Positions 1 to 9,011 are shown, numbered from the stretch's first letter. The stretch is 13,240 nt of DNA from an uncultured Mollicutes bacterium (GCA_937905855.1 CALCWU010000169.1:1-13240); one strand, 5' to 3'. Notes: generated by a model not told the origin, from the sequence alone. Made by a program: numbers and translations.

Positions 1-1250
1 GCTTCTACACCAGGTTGATTAAATGGATTAACACCAAGAGCATAAGCACTTGTTCCACAAGCCATTTCAAAGAAATAAACTAAATAACCATATGTAAAGG
101 CACTAATATTTGGAATATCAATTCTAATATTTGGAACTCCACCATCAACGTGAGCTAGCATTGTACCCTTCATAGCCATTTTGTTTACATAATCCATTGT
201 CTTACCTGCAAGGAAATTAAGACCATCAAGATTATCCTTATCAGCCTCAATTGTAACATTTTCTTCAGGCTCAACTACATTTAAAACTGTTTCAAATAAA
301 TTTCTTTGACCCTGCTGAATCATTTGACCAAGTGAATGAAGATCAGTAGAGAATGATGCAGAGGCAACAAAAATTCCTTTACCATCCTTACCTTCTGTTT
401 CACCAAATAATTGCTTCCACCATTCTGAGAAATAATTAAGCTTAGGCTCATAATTAACAAGAAGCTCAATTTTCTTTCCTTGTTCATTCATAATATTACG
501 AACAAGAGCATATTTTAATGCTTCATTTTCTTCAATATTAGCATTTTGATAATATAAATATGCTTTCTTTGCTCCCTTAAGCATTTCATCAATATCAATA
601 CCAGCAGCAGCAATAGGAAGTAATCCTACTGGAGTTAAAACTGAATATCTTCCACCAACATCATCAGGAACAACAAATGTTTGATATCCTTCAGTATCAG
701 CAAGTGTCTTTAAAGCTCCCTTAGCCTTATCAGTTGTAGCAAAAATACGTTTTCTTGCTCCATCCTTACCATAACGCTTTTCACAAAGTTCCTTAAAAAT
801 TCTAAAAGCAATTGCTGGCTCAGTTGTTGTACCAGACTTAGAAATTACATTAATTGAAAAATCCTTATCCTTTAAATAATCTATTAGTTGGCTTACATAA
901 GTACCACTAATTTGATTACCAACAAAGATAACCTCTACGCCCTTTTGATTGAAATAGCGTTTAAGCATTTCTATAGCACTTCTAGCACCAAGATAAGATC
1001 CGCCAATACCAATTGCAAGTAAAACATCTGAGTTTTCTTGAATAGTACCTGCAGCCTGTTTAATTCTACATACCTCACGATGATCATAGGTCATAGGTAG
1101 GTCTAACCAACCTAAATAATCATTTCCTGCTCCCTCTTTACTTAATAATACCTGATATGCCTTAGCAATTCTTTGGCTAGCTTTAGTATATTCTTCTTCT
1201 GTATAAAATTTTCTAGCACCAGAAATATCTAAATTTAAATATTTTTCCAT
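1..1250 (-). CDS. pgi: Glucose-6-phosphate isomerase, C-terminus cut by window edge
   Basis: Cytoplasmic glycolytic enzyme that interconverts glucose 6-phosphate and fructose 6-phosphate. My translation gives 416 codons, starting MEKYLNLDIS. Family motifs are clear: the sugar-phosphate loop IGIGGSYLGARS (about 80-91), SKSGTTTEP (138-146), the signature DDVGGRYSVLTPVG (196-209), and the second signature GVNPFNQPGVE right at the window edge. In Bacillus-type enzymes of about 450 residues only some 25-30 residues follow that last motif, so nearly the whole protein is present. Two in-frame ATG codons lie six bases apart (1256 and 1250). GGAGG at 1260-1264 is 9 bases from the second and only 3 from the first, so I chose 1250. 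The gene lies downstream of the pectate lyase gene on the same strand but has its own -10 box, so it is probably an independent unit. Confidence 0.97.
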   Translation of the reverse strand, partial: MEKYLNLDISGARKFYTEEEYTKASQRIAKAYQVLLSKEGAGNDYLGWLDLPMTYDHREVCRIKQAAGTIQENSDVLLAIGIGGSYLGARSAIEMLKRYFNQKGVEVIFVGNQISGTYVSQLIDYLKDKDFSINVISKSGTTTEPAIAFRIFKELCEKRYGKDGARKRIFATTDKAKGALKTLADTEGYQTFVVPDDVGGRYSVLTPVGLLPIAAAGIDIDEMLKGAKKAYLYYQNANIEENEALKYALVRNIMNEQGKKIELLVNYEPKLNYFSEWWKQLFGETEGKDGKGIFVASASFSTDLHSLGQMIQQGQRNLFETVLNVVEPEENVTIEADKDNLDGLNFLAGKTMDYVNKMAMKGTMLAHVDGGVPNIRIDIPNISAFTYGYLVYFFEMACGTSAYALGVNPFNQPGVE

Positions 1251-1259
1251 CGTCATAAA

Positions 1260-1279
1260 CCTCCATTAATATAATTATA
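1260..1279 (-). promoter_or_regulatory. -10 box and ribosome binding site of pgi
   Basis: On the minus strand a perfect TATAAT lies at 1274-1279, followed by a GGAGG Shine-Dalgarno at 1260-1264. The -35 region 17 bases upstream is poor (TTTCTA), so promoter strength is uncertain. If the box is used, the leader before the start codon is only about 15-20 bases. Confidence 0.6.
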
Positions 1280-1330
1280 CTACAACAAACAAAAAATAGA
1301 AAGATTTGTTTTGTTTTTATCATTAAATTA

Positions 1331-1350
1331 ATAAAGGAAGCTAAGCTTCC
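1331..1350 (-). terminator. Probable intrinsic terminator after the pectate lyase gene
   Basis: GGAAGC and GCTTCC form a 6-bp stem with a 3-base loop (1336-1350), beginning 8 bases after the stop codon of the pectate lyase gene. On the minus strand it is followed by a T-rich but interrupted run (TTTATTAATTT). The stem is short and the tail imperfect, so termination may be partial. The location between the lipoprotein gene and the pgi promoter is right for it. Confidence 0.6.
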
Positions 1351-1358
1351 CTTACTAA

Positions 1359-4300
1359 TTATTCATTTTTCATTGAACCATAACCATAAATCTTAACACT
1401 ATTTATTGTAATTGCCTTAGCATTACTACTTCCCTTTGAGCATGAGGCAACAATCTTAATATAAACCTCACCCTCAATATAGCTTGCTGGGGCAAATTCT
1501 AACTCAGTTGCAGCATTATTCTTTGATGCTTTCTTACTTCCAAGTGATACATAATTAGTGCCATCAAGAGAATAGAAAACCTCAACATTTGAAGAACCCT
1601 TATCACCAAATGATGCATTAACAATAATTTTTGATAAACCACTAATTTTAAACTTAGAAACTATGATAACTGGGTTACCACTATGTACTTGGCTTGCTCC
1701 TGATGTAGTACCAGAGTTTGCATTAGTTAAGGTAAATTTTTCTTCACTAAATGCTTCACCACTACCACCAAAGCTTACTATCTCATGTTCAACAGCAACA
1801 TCATTATAATCATTTTCAGCTTTTACAAGAATATCGTAATTTGTAACCTTAGCCTTTTCTTCATCTGTTAAGCTATCATAAGCATTTCTAGCTTTAGAAA
1901 TCTTAGCACTTGAATTTGGATTTACTTCACCAATATCAGCAATTAAGGAAATTGTATAATTAACCTTCAAATTAGAAACTGAGTTAAGAGTTTCATTATC
2001 AAGTCTAGCCTTTTCCTCATTTGTTAATGCATTATAGCTTTGAATTTTTTCTTGAGCACTTGCTTCACCATTTAAAATAGACATAAAATCATTAACATTC
2101 TTTAAAATATGATATTCATTTATAGCAGCCTCTAAATCAGCATAATTTGTGACCTTAGCTTTATCATCACTAGATAGGGCATTATATTCATTTAAGGCTA
2201 AATTAATTGCTTCGTTACTATCTAAGCTAACATTACCTATTGCCTTAATTTTATTAATACATGATGTTACAGCATATGTAGCAAACTCATCTTCAGCTGC
2301 AACTAATCTATCATAATTATCAACAACAATACTTGAATCAAATTCAATTAGCTTATTATATTCACTTCTTGCTAAAGCAATCTGTGTCCCACTTTCCTCA
2401 TTAACCGTACCAATTGCAATAATTAAATTTCTAACATAGCCAATACCATTTGCAATATATTGACCCTTTGCTGTTAAAAGCTTTTGATACAATTCTTCAA
2501 CACTTACCTTTAATTCATCATTTAAAGCATCATAAGCATTCATAGCATCTACAATTATTTCTTTACTCTTATCATTATAGAAGATTTCACCTTCTAAAAC
2601 CTTATCCATAGCTTCATTAAATTTAGCTAAAAGCTTTTGATTATATTGATCAGAATCATATTTTTCAAAGCTAATAGAATTAATAGTAATTTCCTTAAAT
2701 GTAGCACTAGTCATCTCAGCACTATCACCAGGTTGGAAATTAACTGGCTGAATCATATAAGTACCAGGCTCTAATGTTACACTTCCACTAGCAGTTAATA
2801 AGCAAACACCTGCTTCATTAACAAGAACACCTGTAGTAGTGAAATCATCACTTGCATAGCTAATAGTAACCTTAGCAGAATTTGTAAGTGTAAATGCGTA
2901 AACAGTCTTGCTTATCTTACCAGGAGTAAGAGTCGTTGGCATCGTAGTAATCTTATTAGGATTAACACTCTTTGGTAAATAAGATAAATCACTCATCGCT
3001 ACATTCTTAACTGCAACAGGATTATCCTTTCTTACACCACCATAAGCCTTAATAACCATTCTTGCTTCAGTAACATTTGTTTGAAGCTCATAATCCCCAG
3101 ATGGAATATATGATAATGTTGAATCCGTATCAAATTTACTATAATCAATATTTTTAGCTATAAATTTACAGTTATTTGCTACAATTTGATCCTTGCTTTC
3201 AACCACGGTTTGGCCACCCTTTTGATATAGGGCACTAGAAACTGAATCATTATAGCTCTTAATTGCACCACCATCAACTCTAAAAGGATTTTTACAGGTA
3301 TAGAACAAATTATATTCTGTAAAGATATAAGAGTCTGCTCTCGTATTAACAGCATAATCAGTTTGACCTTCAAAAACGTTGTTATACATATGAATATTAG
3401 CTCTTCTTGCTAATGGGCCTCTTGCCTTACATAGCTTCCAATAATTATGATGATAGGTCAAATTATATTGTAATGAGGAATCAGATGAACCTACAAGATT
3501 AGTTTTATGACAGCCTTCAAAATAATTATAACTAACAGTCAAATATTGACCACGCTTAAAATCACAAGACCCATCGCCCTCGCTCTTATCACCCTCAGCT
3601 GCGTTACTAATTGTTGGACCATAGAATTCATTATTATGAATCCAACATCTTTCAACACTAGCTGATAATTCACTAGAAGCATTGGCAGATACCTGAACGC
3701 CCTCCATACCAACTGCATCCTCTGGAGTATTGATGAAGGTAACATTACGAAGTTCAAAGCTCTTTCCAAGCTTTGGACTTGAACTTTCAGCCATAAAATG
3801 GAAGCCCCAGCCATCAATAATGGCATCACTACCAACACCTTCCAGAGTTATATCCTTACCAGACTTAATTCGAGCCATATGGCCATTATCACCAGCAGTA
3901 CCACCATTACCGGTAGAATTGTAAATTGTTAATCCTTCAATTTGGGGAGTACTTGCGGCATCAAATACGCCCTTTTTCTTTAAGCCACTATTAGAAACGC
4001 ATCCTACAAAACGAACAACTAGTGGAATATTATCTTCACCTAGCTTTTTAATAATTCCTGCATTACTATTAGCAGTACCACCATTTGCACATTTGCCACC
4101 GCCAACATCAGCACCTACAGAATTCAAAATATTACCAATACCCTTTACAGTAGTTCCTTTATAGCTTAATTCAACACTATTCTTATTTTCATCAGTAACA
4201 TATAAAACAACAGCATTATCCTTTAAGGTACCATCATCATTATAAGCACCAACACCACTAGTATAATTAAAGTGCGCATAACCGCTTCTATCATAAGCAA

Positions 4301-5303
4301 TAACGGCAATATCACATATTGTTGGATTAGTATCACTAGATTTAGGAGCAATCATAACACTATAATTACCAGCACTGATACCTAAAATATCAGCACGTAT
4401 TGTAGATGAATCAACGCTTCTTTGATAAACCATTGATTCATCAAGTAAACGGTAGTCAGCATCGTTTTGGCCCTTTAAATAAATATTATATTCTTCACCA
4501 GATGTTTTAAGGAATTTAATGTAGGCAGATTCACTATTACCACTAACCTCCCTAACAGCAACACTACCCTCTTTACTTACGCTACCAGAAGCATTTAGAG
4601 GAGCATCACTACCTGCACCTTCTTTAATCCACTTAGCATATAAAATAATATTATCATATATTAGATTATTAAAATCAAATTTAGTAGTAAGACTTGCGTT
4701 TTGATACCAACCAACAAATTCGTAGCCACTACGAGGAGCAGGAGTAATTTCTGTTACCTTGTTTGCATATTTAACGCTAACCTCAGTTTCACCAGAAAAT
4801 TTAACCTTAAATAATGTTTCCTTTAAAATATTAACCTTATCATCCATATCAGCCTTAGCATCGCTAACAAGCTTTGTAATTGCATCCTCTGTAGTTGCTG
4901 CATTTATAGCATCTGAAGCTTTATCACTAATATTAGTTATTTCTTTTCTTGTTTCATTATTATAAATACTAGCCCAAGCATCATCAGCATAAGCTTTAAC
5001 CTCATTTATAGCATTTGTCTTAACGCTTAATAAAGGATCACTTTCACTTGGCTTACTACTTGAACTATCGCTTGGTTTCGTTGTTGAGCTATCGCTTGGT
5101 TTCGTTGTTGAGCTATCGCTTGGCTTTGTAGTAGAACTCTCGCTTGGCTTACTACTTGAACTTTCACTTGGCTTTGTGCTTTCCGTTACATTACCAATTG
5201 ACCCAATACTATCAGATGGCTTTGGTTTCTCACCACATGATGCCAAAGTTAAAGCACCATTTAAAACTAATATAGCTCCTACAATTTTATTTTTTACTTT
5301 CAT
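1359..5303 (-). CDS. Giant surface lipoprotein with family 1 pectate lyase domain
   Basis: 1314-residue exported lipoprotein predicted to cleave pectin or polygalacturonate by beta-elimination at the cell surface. Layout: signal peptide with lipobox L-A-S-C23; KPS(D/E)SS repeats 44-88; a helical stretch about 92-160; an InlB-type repeat 165-225 containing GYEFVGWY and ending LYAKW; a beta-rich lead-in about 235-345; a PL1 right-handed beta-helix about 350-690; a beta-sandwich about 795-880; five helical repeats 891-1174; a C-terminal sandwich about 1175-1310. Compared with PelC-type lyases, K600 (in CHK), R628 and R633 (in RGPLARR) match the catalytic Lys and two Arg, and D577/D581 match part of the calcium site. 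Start: ATG at 5303 with AGAGG 10 bases upstream. It lies 76 bases after the other large lipoprotein gene and probably shares its transcript. Substrate is inferred from family only. Confidence 0.9.
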   Translation of the reverse strand: MKVKNKIVGAILVLNGALTLASCGEKPKPSDSIGSIGNVTESTKPSESSSSKPSESSTTKPSDSSTTKPSDSSTTKPSDSSSSKPSESDPLLSVKTNAINEVKAYADDAWASIYNNETRKEITNISDKASDAINAATTEDAITKLVSDAKADMDDKVNILKETLFKVKFSGETEVSVKYANKVTEITPAPRSGYEFVGWYQNASLTTKFDFNNLIYDNIILYAKWIKEGAGSDAPLNASGSVSKEGSVAVREVSGNSESAYIKFLKTSGEEYNIYLKGQNDADYRLLDESMVYQRSVDSSTIRADILGISAGNYSVMIAPKSSDTNPTICDIAVIAYDRSGYAHFNYTSGVGAYNDDGTLKDNAVVLYVTDENKNSVELSYKGTTVKGIGNILNSVGADVGGGKCANGGTANSNAGIIKKLGEDNIPLVVRFVGCVSNSGLKKKGVFDAASTPQIEGLTIYNSTGNGGTAGDNGHMARIKSGKDITLEGVGSDAIIDGWGFHFMAESSSPKLGKSFELRNVTFINTPEDAVGMEGVQVSANASSELSASVERCWIHNNEFYGPTISNAAEGDKSEGDGSCDFKRGQYLTVSYNYFEGCHKTNLVGSSDSSLQYNLTYHHNYWKLCKARGPLARRANIHMYNNVFEGQTDYAVNTRADSYIFTEYNLFYTCKNPFRVDGGAIKSYNDSVSSALYQKGGQTVVESKDQIVANNCKFIAKNIDYSKFDTDSTLSYIPSGDYELQTNVTEARMVIKAYGGVRKDNPVAVKNVAMSDLSYLPKSVNPNKITTMPTTLTPGKISKTVYAFTLTNSAKVTISYASDDFTTTGVLVNEAGVCLLTASGSVTLEPGTYMIQPVNFQPGDSAEMTSATFKEITINSISFEKYDSDQYNQKLLAKFNEAMDKVLEGEIFYNDKSKEIIVDAMNAYDALNDELKVSVEELYQKLLTAKGQYIANGIGYVRNLIIAIGTVNEESGTQIALARSEYNKLIEFDSSIVVDNYDRLVAAEDEFATYAVTSCINKIKAIGNVSLDSNEAINLALNEYNALSSDDKAKVTNYADLEAAINEYHILKNVNDFMSILNGEASAQEKIQSYNALTNEEKARLDNETLNSVSNLKVNYTISLIADIGEVNPNSSAKISKARNAYDSLTDEEKAKVTNYDILVKAENDYNDVAVEHEIVSFGGSGEAFSEEKFTLTNANSGTTSGASQVHSGNPVIIVSKFKISGLSKIIVNASFGDKGSSNVEVFYSLDGTNYVSLGSKKASKNNAATELEFAPASYIEGEVYIKIVASCSKGSSNAKAITINSVKIYGYGSMKNE
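1782..2633 (-). repeat. Five tandem helical repeats in the pectate lyase lipoprotein
   Basis: Encodes residues 891-1174 as about five degenerate units of 48-62 residues. The best preserved pattern is I..IG.V, then an A..(A/E)Y..L stretch, then K(A)KV.NY..L..A...Y. Examples are KAIGNVSL...DDKAKVTNYADLEAA and ADIGEVNP...EEKAKVTNYDILVKAE. This resembles FIVAR-like helical spacer modules of Gram-positive surface proteins. It probably forms an extended stalk or a binding rod after the enzyme domain. The repeats are visible at protein level only; the DNA copies have diverged. Confidence 0.65.
5040..5174 (-). repeat. 24-bp tandem repeat coding KPS(D/E)SS(T/S)(T/S)
   Basis: Five full 8-residue units and a 5-residue partial sixth encode residues 44-88 of the pectate lyase lipoprotein, directly after the lipobox. 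Two central units are almost identical at DNA level. The product is a flexible, hydrophilic wall-spanning linker. Such repeats can change unit number by slippage or recombination. Confidence 0.9.
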
Positions 5304-5337
5304 TTATTTAATACCTCTTCTTTTTTTCTAAAAGCAA

Positions 5338-5369
5338 TTTATGAAGCAACCAAATGATTGCTTCATAAA
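5338..5369 (-). terminator. 12-bp hairpin between the two large lipoprotein genes
   Basis: A perfect 12-bp inverted repeat (5338-5349 and 5358-5369, arm TTTATGAAGCAA, 8-base loop) starts 10 bases after the stop codon of the 1187-residue lipoprotein. On the minus strand the stem is followed by TTGCTTTTAG and then purines, which is a weak U-tract. I see no convincing promoter between it and the pectate lyase start. It may be a leaky terminator or an mRNA-stabilising hairpin that sets the ratio of the two proteins. Confidence 0.6.
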
Positions 5370-5379
5370 CATAATTGAA

Positions 5380-8300
5380 TTATAAAACTGTAATCCAGAA
5401 TTCTACAGTAGTAATATTCATAAATTTAACACTAACCTTATATCTACCAGTAATAAGCTCTGTTGCTACCTCTCCTGCTTCATTAGTAAGGCTATAAGTA
5501 ACCTTAGCCATTTCTTCTTTTGTTAAATCAACTAAAGATGTTACATCACCAATTATCTTATTAGCCTTTAAGCCAGCTAAATCAATTGCATCTCCACTAG
5601 CATATTCTGTTTTAACATTAGTTACATCTAAAGAATTATATACTGTTGTCTTTTCAACTTTTACAATTGCTTGTAGTCTTGAAATACCAACACTATTGTT
5701 AAAATTAACATAATATTCACCAGCTGCAAGTTCAACCTCTAATACTTGTAAATCTTTAGTACTAGTTGATGTTGCAGATGCAATAGTTGAATCTAATGTA
5801 CTTGAAGCACTCTTACCAATAAATACGCTTCTACTACTAGAGCCTCCAGAATAGAAAACCACTCTTATAGTTGATTTAGCAGTAAGTGTTACTTTAATGT
5901 TGTTATCAATTTGAGCTTTTCCACCAGTTTTGATTGCGTTAGTCAAAGCTGTTCCATCTGTATCAGTAAACTTTTTACTTTCAGTCTTGGCTTTAGTAGC
6001 ATTCCATGTATATGTGAATACATCATCACTTGCTGGAAGAGCTGTAGGATTTATAAAGCCATAATTTTCAGTTGTTGTTTCAACATTTATATCATATGCT
6101 TTTGCATATAATGTATAGCTTTCAGACATATCATAGAATGCTGTTTTTAAATCAAATGCTTCATTAAGTTCAGCATTTAAATATAAGCCTTCAACTAATA
6201 TATTTTTAGCTTTATATTCTTTATTAATAGCGTCTAGATTTATTTTTTCACCATATTTAACACTATATTTAGATGAAATAGTAGAAGTTATATAAATAGT
6301 AGCTTCAAATGTTAAATTATTTGCATCATCCATAATGCTATTAATATCAACTGTAGCATTAGTAAATGCTGTAGCAATTGCTTCTTCATTTTTAGCTTGA
6401 GCAAAATTAGCAACATACATAGAAGTAGCAAGGCCTTCCTTAAATGTAGTTAAATTAGTAACACATGCTGCAACAGTTTCATTTTGAGCATTTGTAAATT
6501 TATTAAAATATTCATCAATAAACTCAGTAGTATCCTTAACTAATTTAGCCTTATTTGTCTTATAGAATTCTACAATAGTATCAATATTTGCAGTAGTTTT
6601 ATCAACATCATAAGCATATCTTCCTTCTTCAGCTAATAAAATTGCAAATTCTTCTTCATAGAATCCTTGGGCAACTGAGCTAGCAAATGCTTTATAAGAA
6701 GCATCCTCATAGGTATTAAATGCCTCTTCAACCTCTGCACCCTTAGAAGAAATATATTTTAAAACATTAACAATATCCTTGCCATCAAGAACAATTTGAT
6801 TAATAACTGCTACATTATCTGAAGCATTAATAGCCTCGCTTAATTTAGCAAAATCATTAAATGTATCCTTTCCAAGCTCTTCTGTAGCATAATCTTTAAT
6901 TTCAGTTAATGCATCTTCTCTAACCTCTTCAATTGATTTAGTTGTAGAAGCAATAGCATTATCAATTTCTTCTTTGATTTGAACTAAAACATCATTTACA
7001 TCACTTGTTTTTAAAGCTTCACCAAGTCTTTCCTTAGCTCCAATTAAAACATTAACAATTAATTGATAAACATCATTATTTGCATCCTTTAAAGCAAGTA
7101 TATCAGAAGTTCTATAGCCATTGCCTTCGCTTGTTAATAAGTCTTCACTAAACTCATTTGTTGTACCATAAAGCTCAATTAATGCTTCATTACGCTTAGC
7201 TTGAGCACGATCTATATCACTAGGAATCTCTTCAATCTCTAGCTTTATTGTATTATATGCTTCAATTACTTCATCCTTAGTTGTCTTAGAATCTATAATA
7301 GCTTTATATTCAGCTATCTTTTCAGCAAAGCCTGCAGTTTCTAAATGGGAATCAATTTGATTTTCAAGATTAGTCTTACATTCAGCCTTTAAATTAACTA
7401 AATACGTAGTATCATTTGGAATTTCATCTAATTCCGCTTTAACGCTAGTAACAATTTCATTAATTAGCTCAGAAGTTGTAGCATTAGTAATTTTATCTCT
7501 AGCAGCATTAATCTTTTCATTAACCAAATCAATACTATAAGTATAATTATTAGCATCTAAATAGCTGCTAACCTCTTCAATAGCTGCAATCTTAGAATCG
7601 TTAAAAGCTATTTCTTCATCTGATAAATAAGCCTTTAAAGCTTCCTTAAATGCCTCTAAAGCATTTCTAACCTCATTAATAGTATTTGCCTCATCAATTG
7701 TAGTATTAGCTTGATTATAAGCATTAGTTATATTTTCTTGATTAGCTTGATATTTAGTAAAATCATATGCTTCATAAATAGCATTTGCATTAGCCTTCAT
7801 TTTAGTCTTAGCAGTTTCTAAAGAGCAAGCTTCCTTTTTAATACCAACATTATCAAGACTTAAATTTCTTGCATCCTTAGCAGTACCAAACTTAACACCA
7901 CTAAAATTATCTACATTAATTTTTGCATCACTTGCAATTGCGGTACCATCAATTGTTGCAGCTACAATACCTTCACATAAATCGATAACAACAACAACCC
8001 TCATACTTTGATTTTCAGTGTAAGCAACACCAGTTGTAGGCTCTACACCAGCAACTCTCATGCCAAGCTTCTTATCAGATGTAGTTCTTATTGATGCAAA
8101 TTCACTTCCATTTGCATCAACAAAAGTTACCATGCTCCATTTACCTGCTACCTTACCTGGTATTAAATCACATACAAATGTAACCTTATCAAGATAAACA
8201 TCATTAACATCGATACTTGCGTATGTTGTGATAGTAGTATCAATATCTACTAAATTTAATCTTCCATTTGCGATATTAACAACATTCACATCACTAAATG

Positions 8301-8943
8301 GTAAATTTTCCTTAGTAGTACCATTTTGAGCAAAGCCTGTTAATCCTTCGCCTCCATTAGTTGAATAGGTAACATCAGAATCCTCATCAAATTCAGAATA
8401 ATACAAAACCTCGCCATCCTTATAGAATAATTCTCTATTAGTTAATTCTCTAAATTTAGCAACAAGATTTACCTCATCAGTAAGAATAGGTGTACTAAAA
8501 TCAAATTCTTCTTCACCATTAAACCAACCAACAAATACATATCCTTCCTTAACTGGATCTGAAGGCTTAGTAACAGTATTACCTTTATCTACTTGAACCT
8601 CATCTTTTTCTCCATCAACATCAAATGTAACCTTAGCCTTTACTTCAACACTAGAGCTTGTAGTTTCACTAGGTGTACTTGGAGTAGGAGTACTTGGAGT
8701 GCTACTTGTACTTGGAGTAGGTGCACTACTAGGACTACTAGAGCTACTTGGAGCTGGAGCAGGTGTGCTGCTTGGAGTAGACTTGCTACTCTCACTTGAT
8801 TTACTAGGAGTGCTCTTTGATGACTCTATAGACATAGCACTTCCACTACTTGTTGTACTGTTAGGCTTATCATTTTCACCACAGCTTGCTAAAGCAGCTA
8901 CTCCTGAAAGCGCTAACAATGAAATTAATAATTTTTTCTTCAT
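5380..8943 (-). CDS. Giant multidomain surface lipoprotein, no recognisable enzyme domain
   Basis: 1187-residue exported lipoprotein of unknown function, probably a glycan-binding or adhesive partner of the pectate lyase encoded next. Layout: signal peptide MKKKLLISLLALSG with lipobox L-A-S-C21; Ser/Pro/Thr linker to about 98; InlB-type repeat 101-164 (GYVFVGWF); a LamG or concanavalin-like sandwich about 170-370; helix-rich, largely acidic repeats about 371-870; an InlB-like segment 880-950 (ending YTLYAKAY); a beta-sandwich about 960-1097 with AGEYYVNF, like accessory domains of polysaccharide lyases; and an Ig-like domain about 1099-1187, resembling Big_3. There is no LPXTG signal or C-terminal membrane anchor, so the lipid is the only visible anchor. 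Start ATG at 8943 is the only sensible one next to the signal peptide; the nearest Shine-Dalgarno (GAGGG) is 12 bases away, which is long. The gene has its own good promoter. Domain names come from pattern recognition, not a search. Confidence 0.85.
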   Translation of the reverse strand: MKKKLLISLLALSGVAALASCGENDKPNSTTSSGSAMSIESSKSTPSKSSESSKSTPSSTPAPAPSSSSSPSSAPTPSTSSTPSTPTPSTPSETTSSSVEVKAKVTFDVDGEKDEVQVDKGNTVTKPSDPVKEGYVFVGWFNGEEEFDFSTPILTDEVNLVAKFRELTNRELFYKDGEVLYYSEFDEDSDVTYSTNGGEGLTGFAQNGTTKENLPFSDVNVVNIANGRLNLVDIDTTITTYASIDVNDVYLDKVTFVCDLIPGKVAGKWSMVTFVDANGSEFASIRTTSDKKLGMRVAGVEPTTGVAYTENQSMRVVVVIDLCEGIVAATIDGTAIASDAKINVDNFSGVKFGTAKDARNLSLDNVGIKKEACSLETAKTKMKANANAIYEAYDFTKYQANQENITNAYNQANTTIDEANTINEVRNALEAFKEALKAYLSDEEIAFNDSKIAAIEEVSSYLDANNYTYSIDLVNEKINAARDKITNATTSELINEIVTSVKAELDEIPNDTTYLVNLKAECKTNLENQIDSHLETAGFAEKIAEYKAIIDSKTTKDEVIEAYNTIKLEIEEIPSDIDRAQAKRNEALIELYGTTNEFSEDLLTSEGNGYRTSDILALKDANNDVYQLIVNVLIGAKERLGEALKTSDVNDVLVQIKEEIDNAIASTTKSIEEVREDALTEIKDYATEELGKDTFNDFAKLSEAINASDNVAVINQIVLDGKDIVNVLKYISSKGAEVEEAFNTYEDASYKAFASSVAQGFYEEEFAILLAEEGRYAYDVDKTTANIDTIVEFYKTNKAKLVKDTTEFIDEYFNKFTNAQNETVAACVTNLTTFKEGLATSMYVANFAQAKNEEAIATAFTNATVDINSIMDDANNLTFEATIYITSTISSKYSVKYGEKINLDAINKEYKAKNILVEGLYLNAELNEAFDLKTAFYDMSESYTLYAKAYDINVETTTENYGFINPTALPASDDVFTYTWNATKAKTESKKFTDTDGTALTNAIKTGGKAQIDNNIKVTLTAKSTIRVVFYSGGSSSRSVFIGKSASSTLDSTIASATSTSTKDLQVLEVELAAGEYYVNFNNSVGISRLQAIVKVEKTTVYNSLDVTNVKTEYASGDAIDLAGLKANKIIGDVTSLVDLTKEEMAKVTYSLTNEAGEVATELITGRYKVSVKFMNITTVEFWITVL
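8650..8856 (-). repeat. Ser/Pro/Thr low-complexity linker
   Basis: Encodes residues 30-98 of the 1187-residue lipoprotein, almost wholly Ser, Pro, Thr and Ala, with short units such as STPS, PTPS and KSTPS. At DNA level it is an imperfect array of CTTGGAGTAGG-like units. It plays the same role as the KPSDSS linker in the neighbouring lipoprotein but has a different unit, so the two linkers probably arose separately. Confidence 0.8.
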
Positions 8944-8982
8944 ATTAATACTTTTCCCTCTTTTTCCTTCTTCTTCTAGGAT

Positions 8983-9011
8983 ATACTAACATATCTATTT
9001 TTTATTTTCAA
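8983..9011 (-). promoter_or_regulatory. Promoter of the large lipoprotein pair
   Basis: On the minus strand TTGAAA (9006-9011), a 17-base spacer and TAGTAT (8983-8988), with a TGT extension just before the -10 box. The predicted start near 8976 gives a leader of about 33 bases that is very purine-rich. It is probably the main promoter for both lipoprotein genes. Confidence 0.7.

Noticed and set aside
3179..3838. Minus-strand frames of 64 and 99 residues inside the pectate lyase gene
   Set aside because: They lie wholly within the PL1 domain coding sequence in another frame; the PL1 frame has clear catalytic motifs.
8593..8989. Plus-strand open frames opposite the signal peptide and linker of the 1187-residue lipoprotein
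   Set aside because: They are antisense to a low-complexity coding region, show biased Trp/Thr/Leu composition created by the repeats, and match no family.
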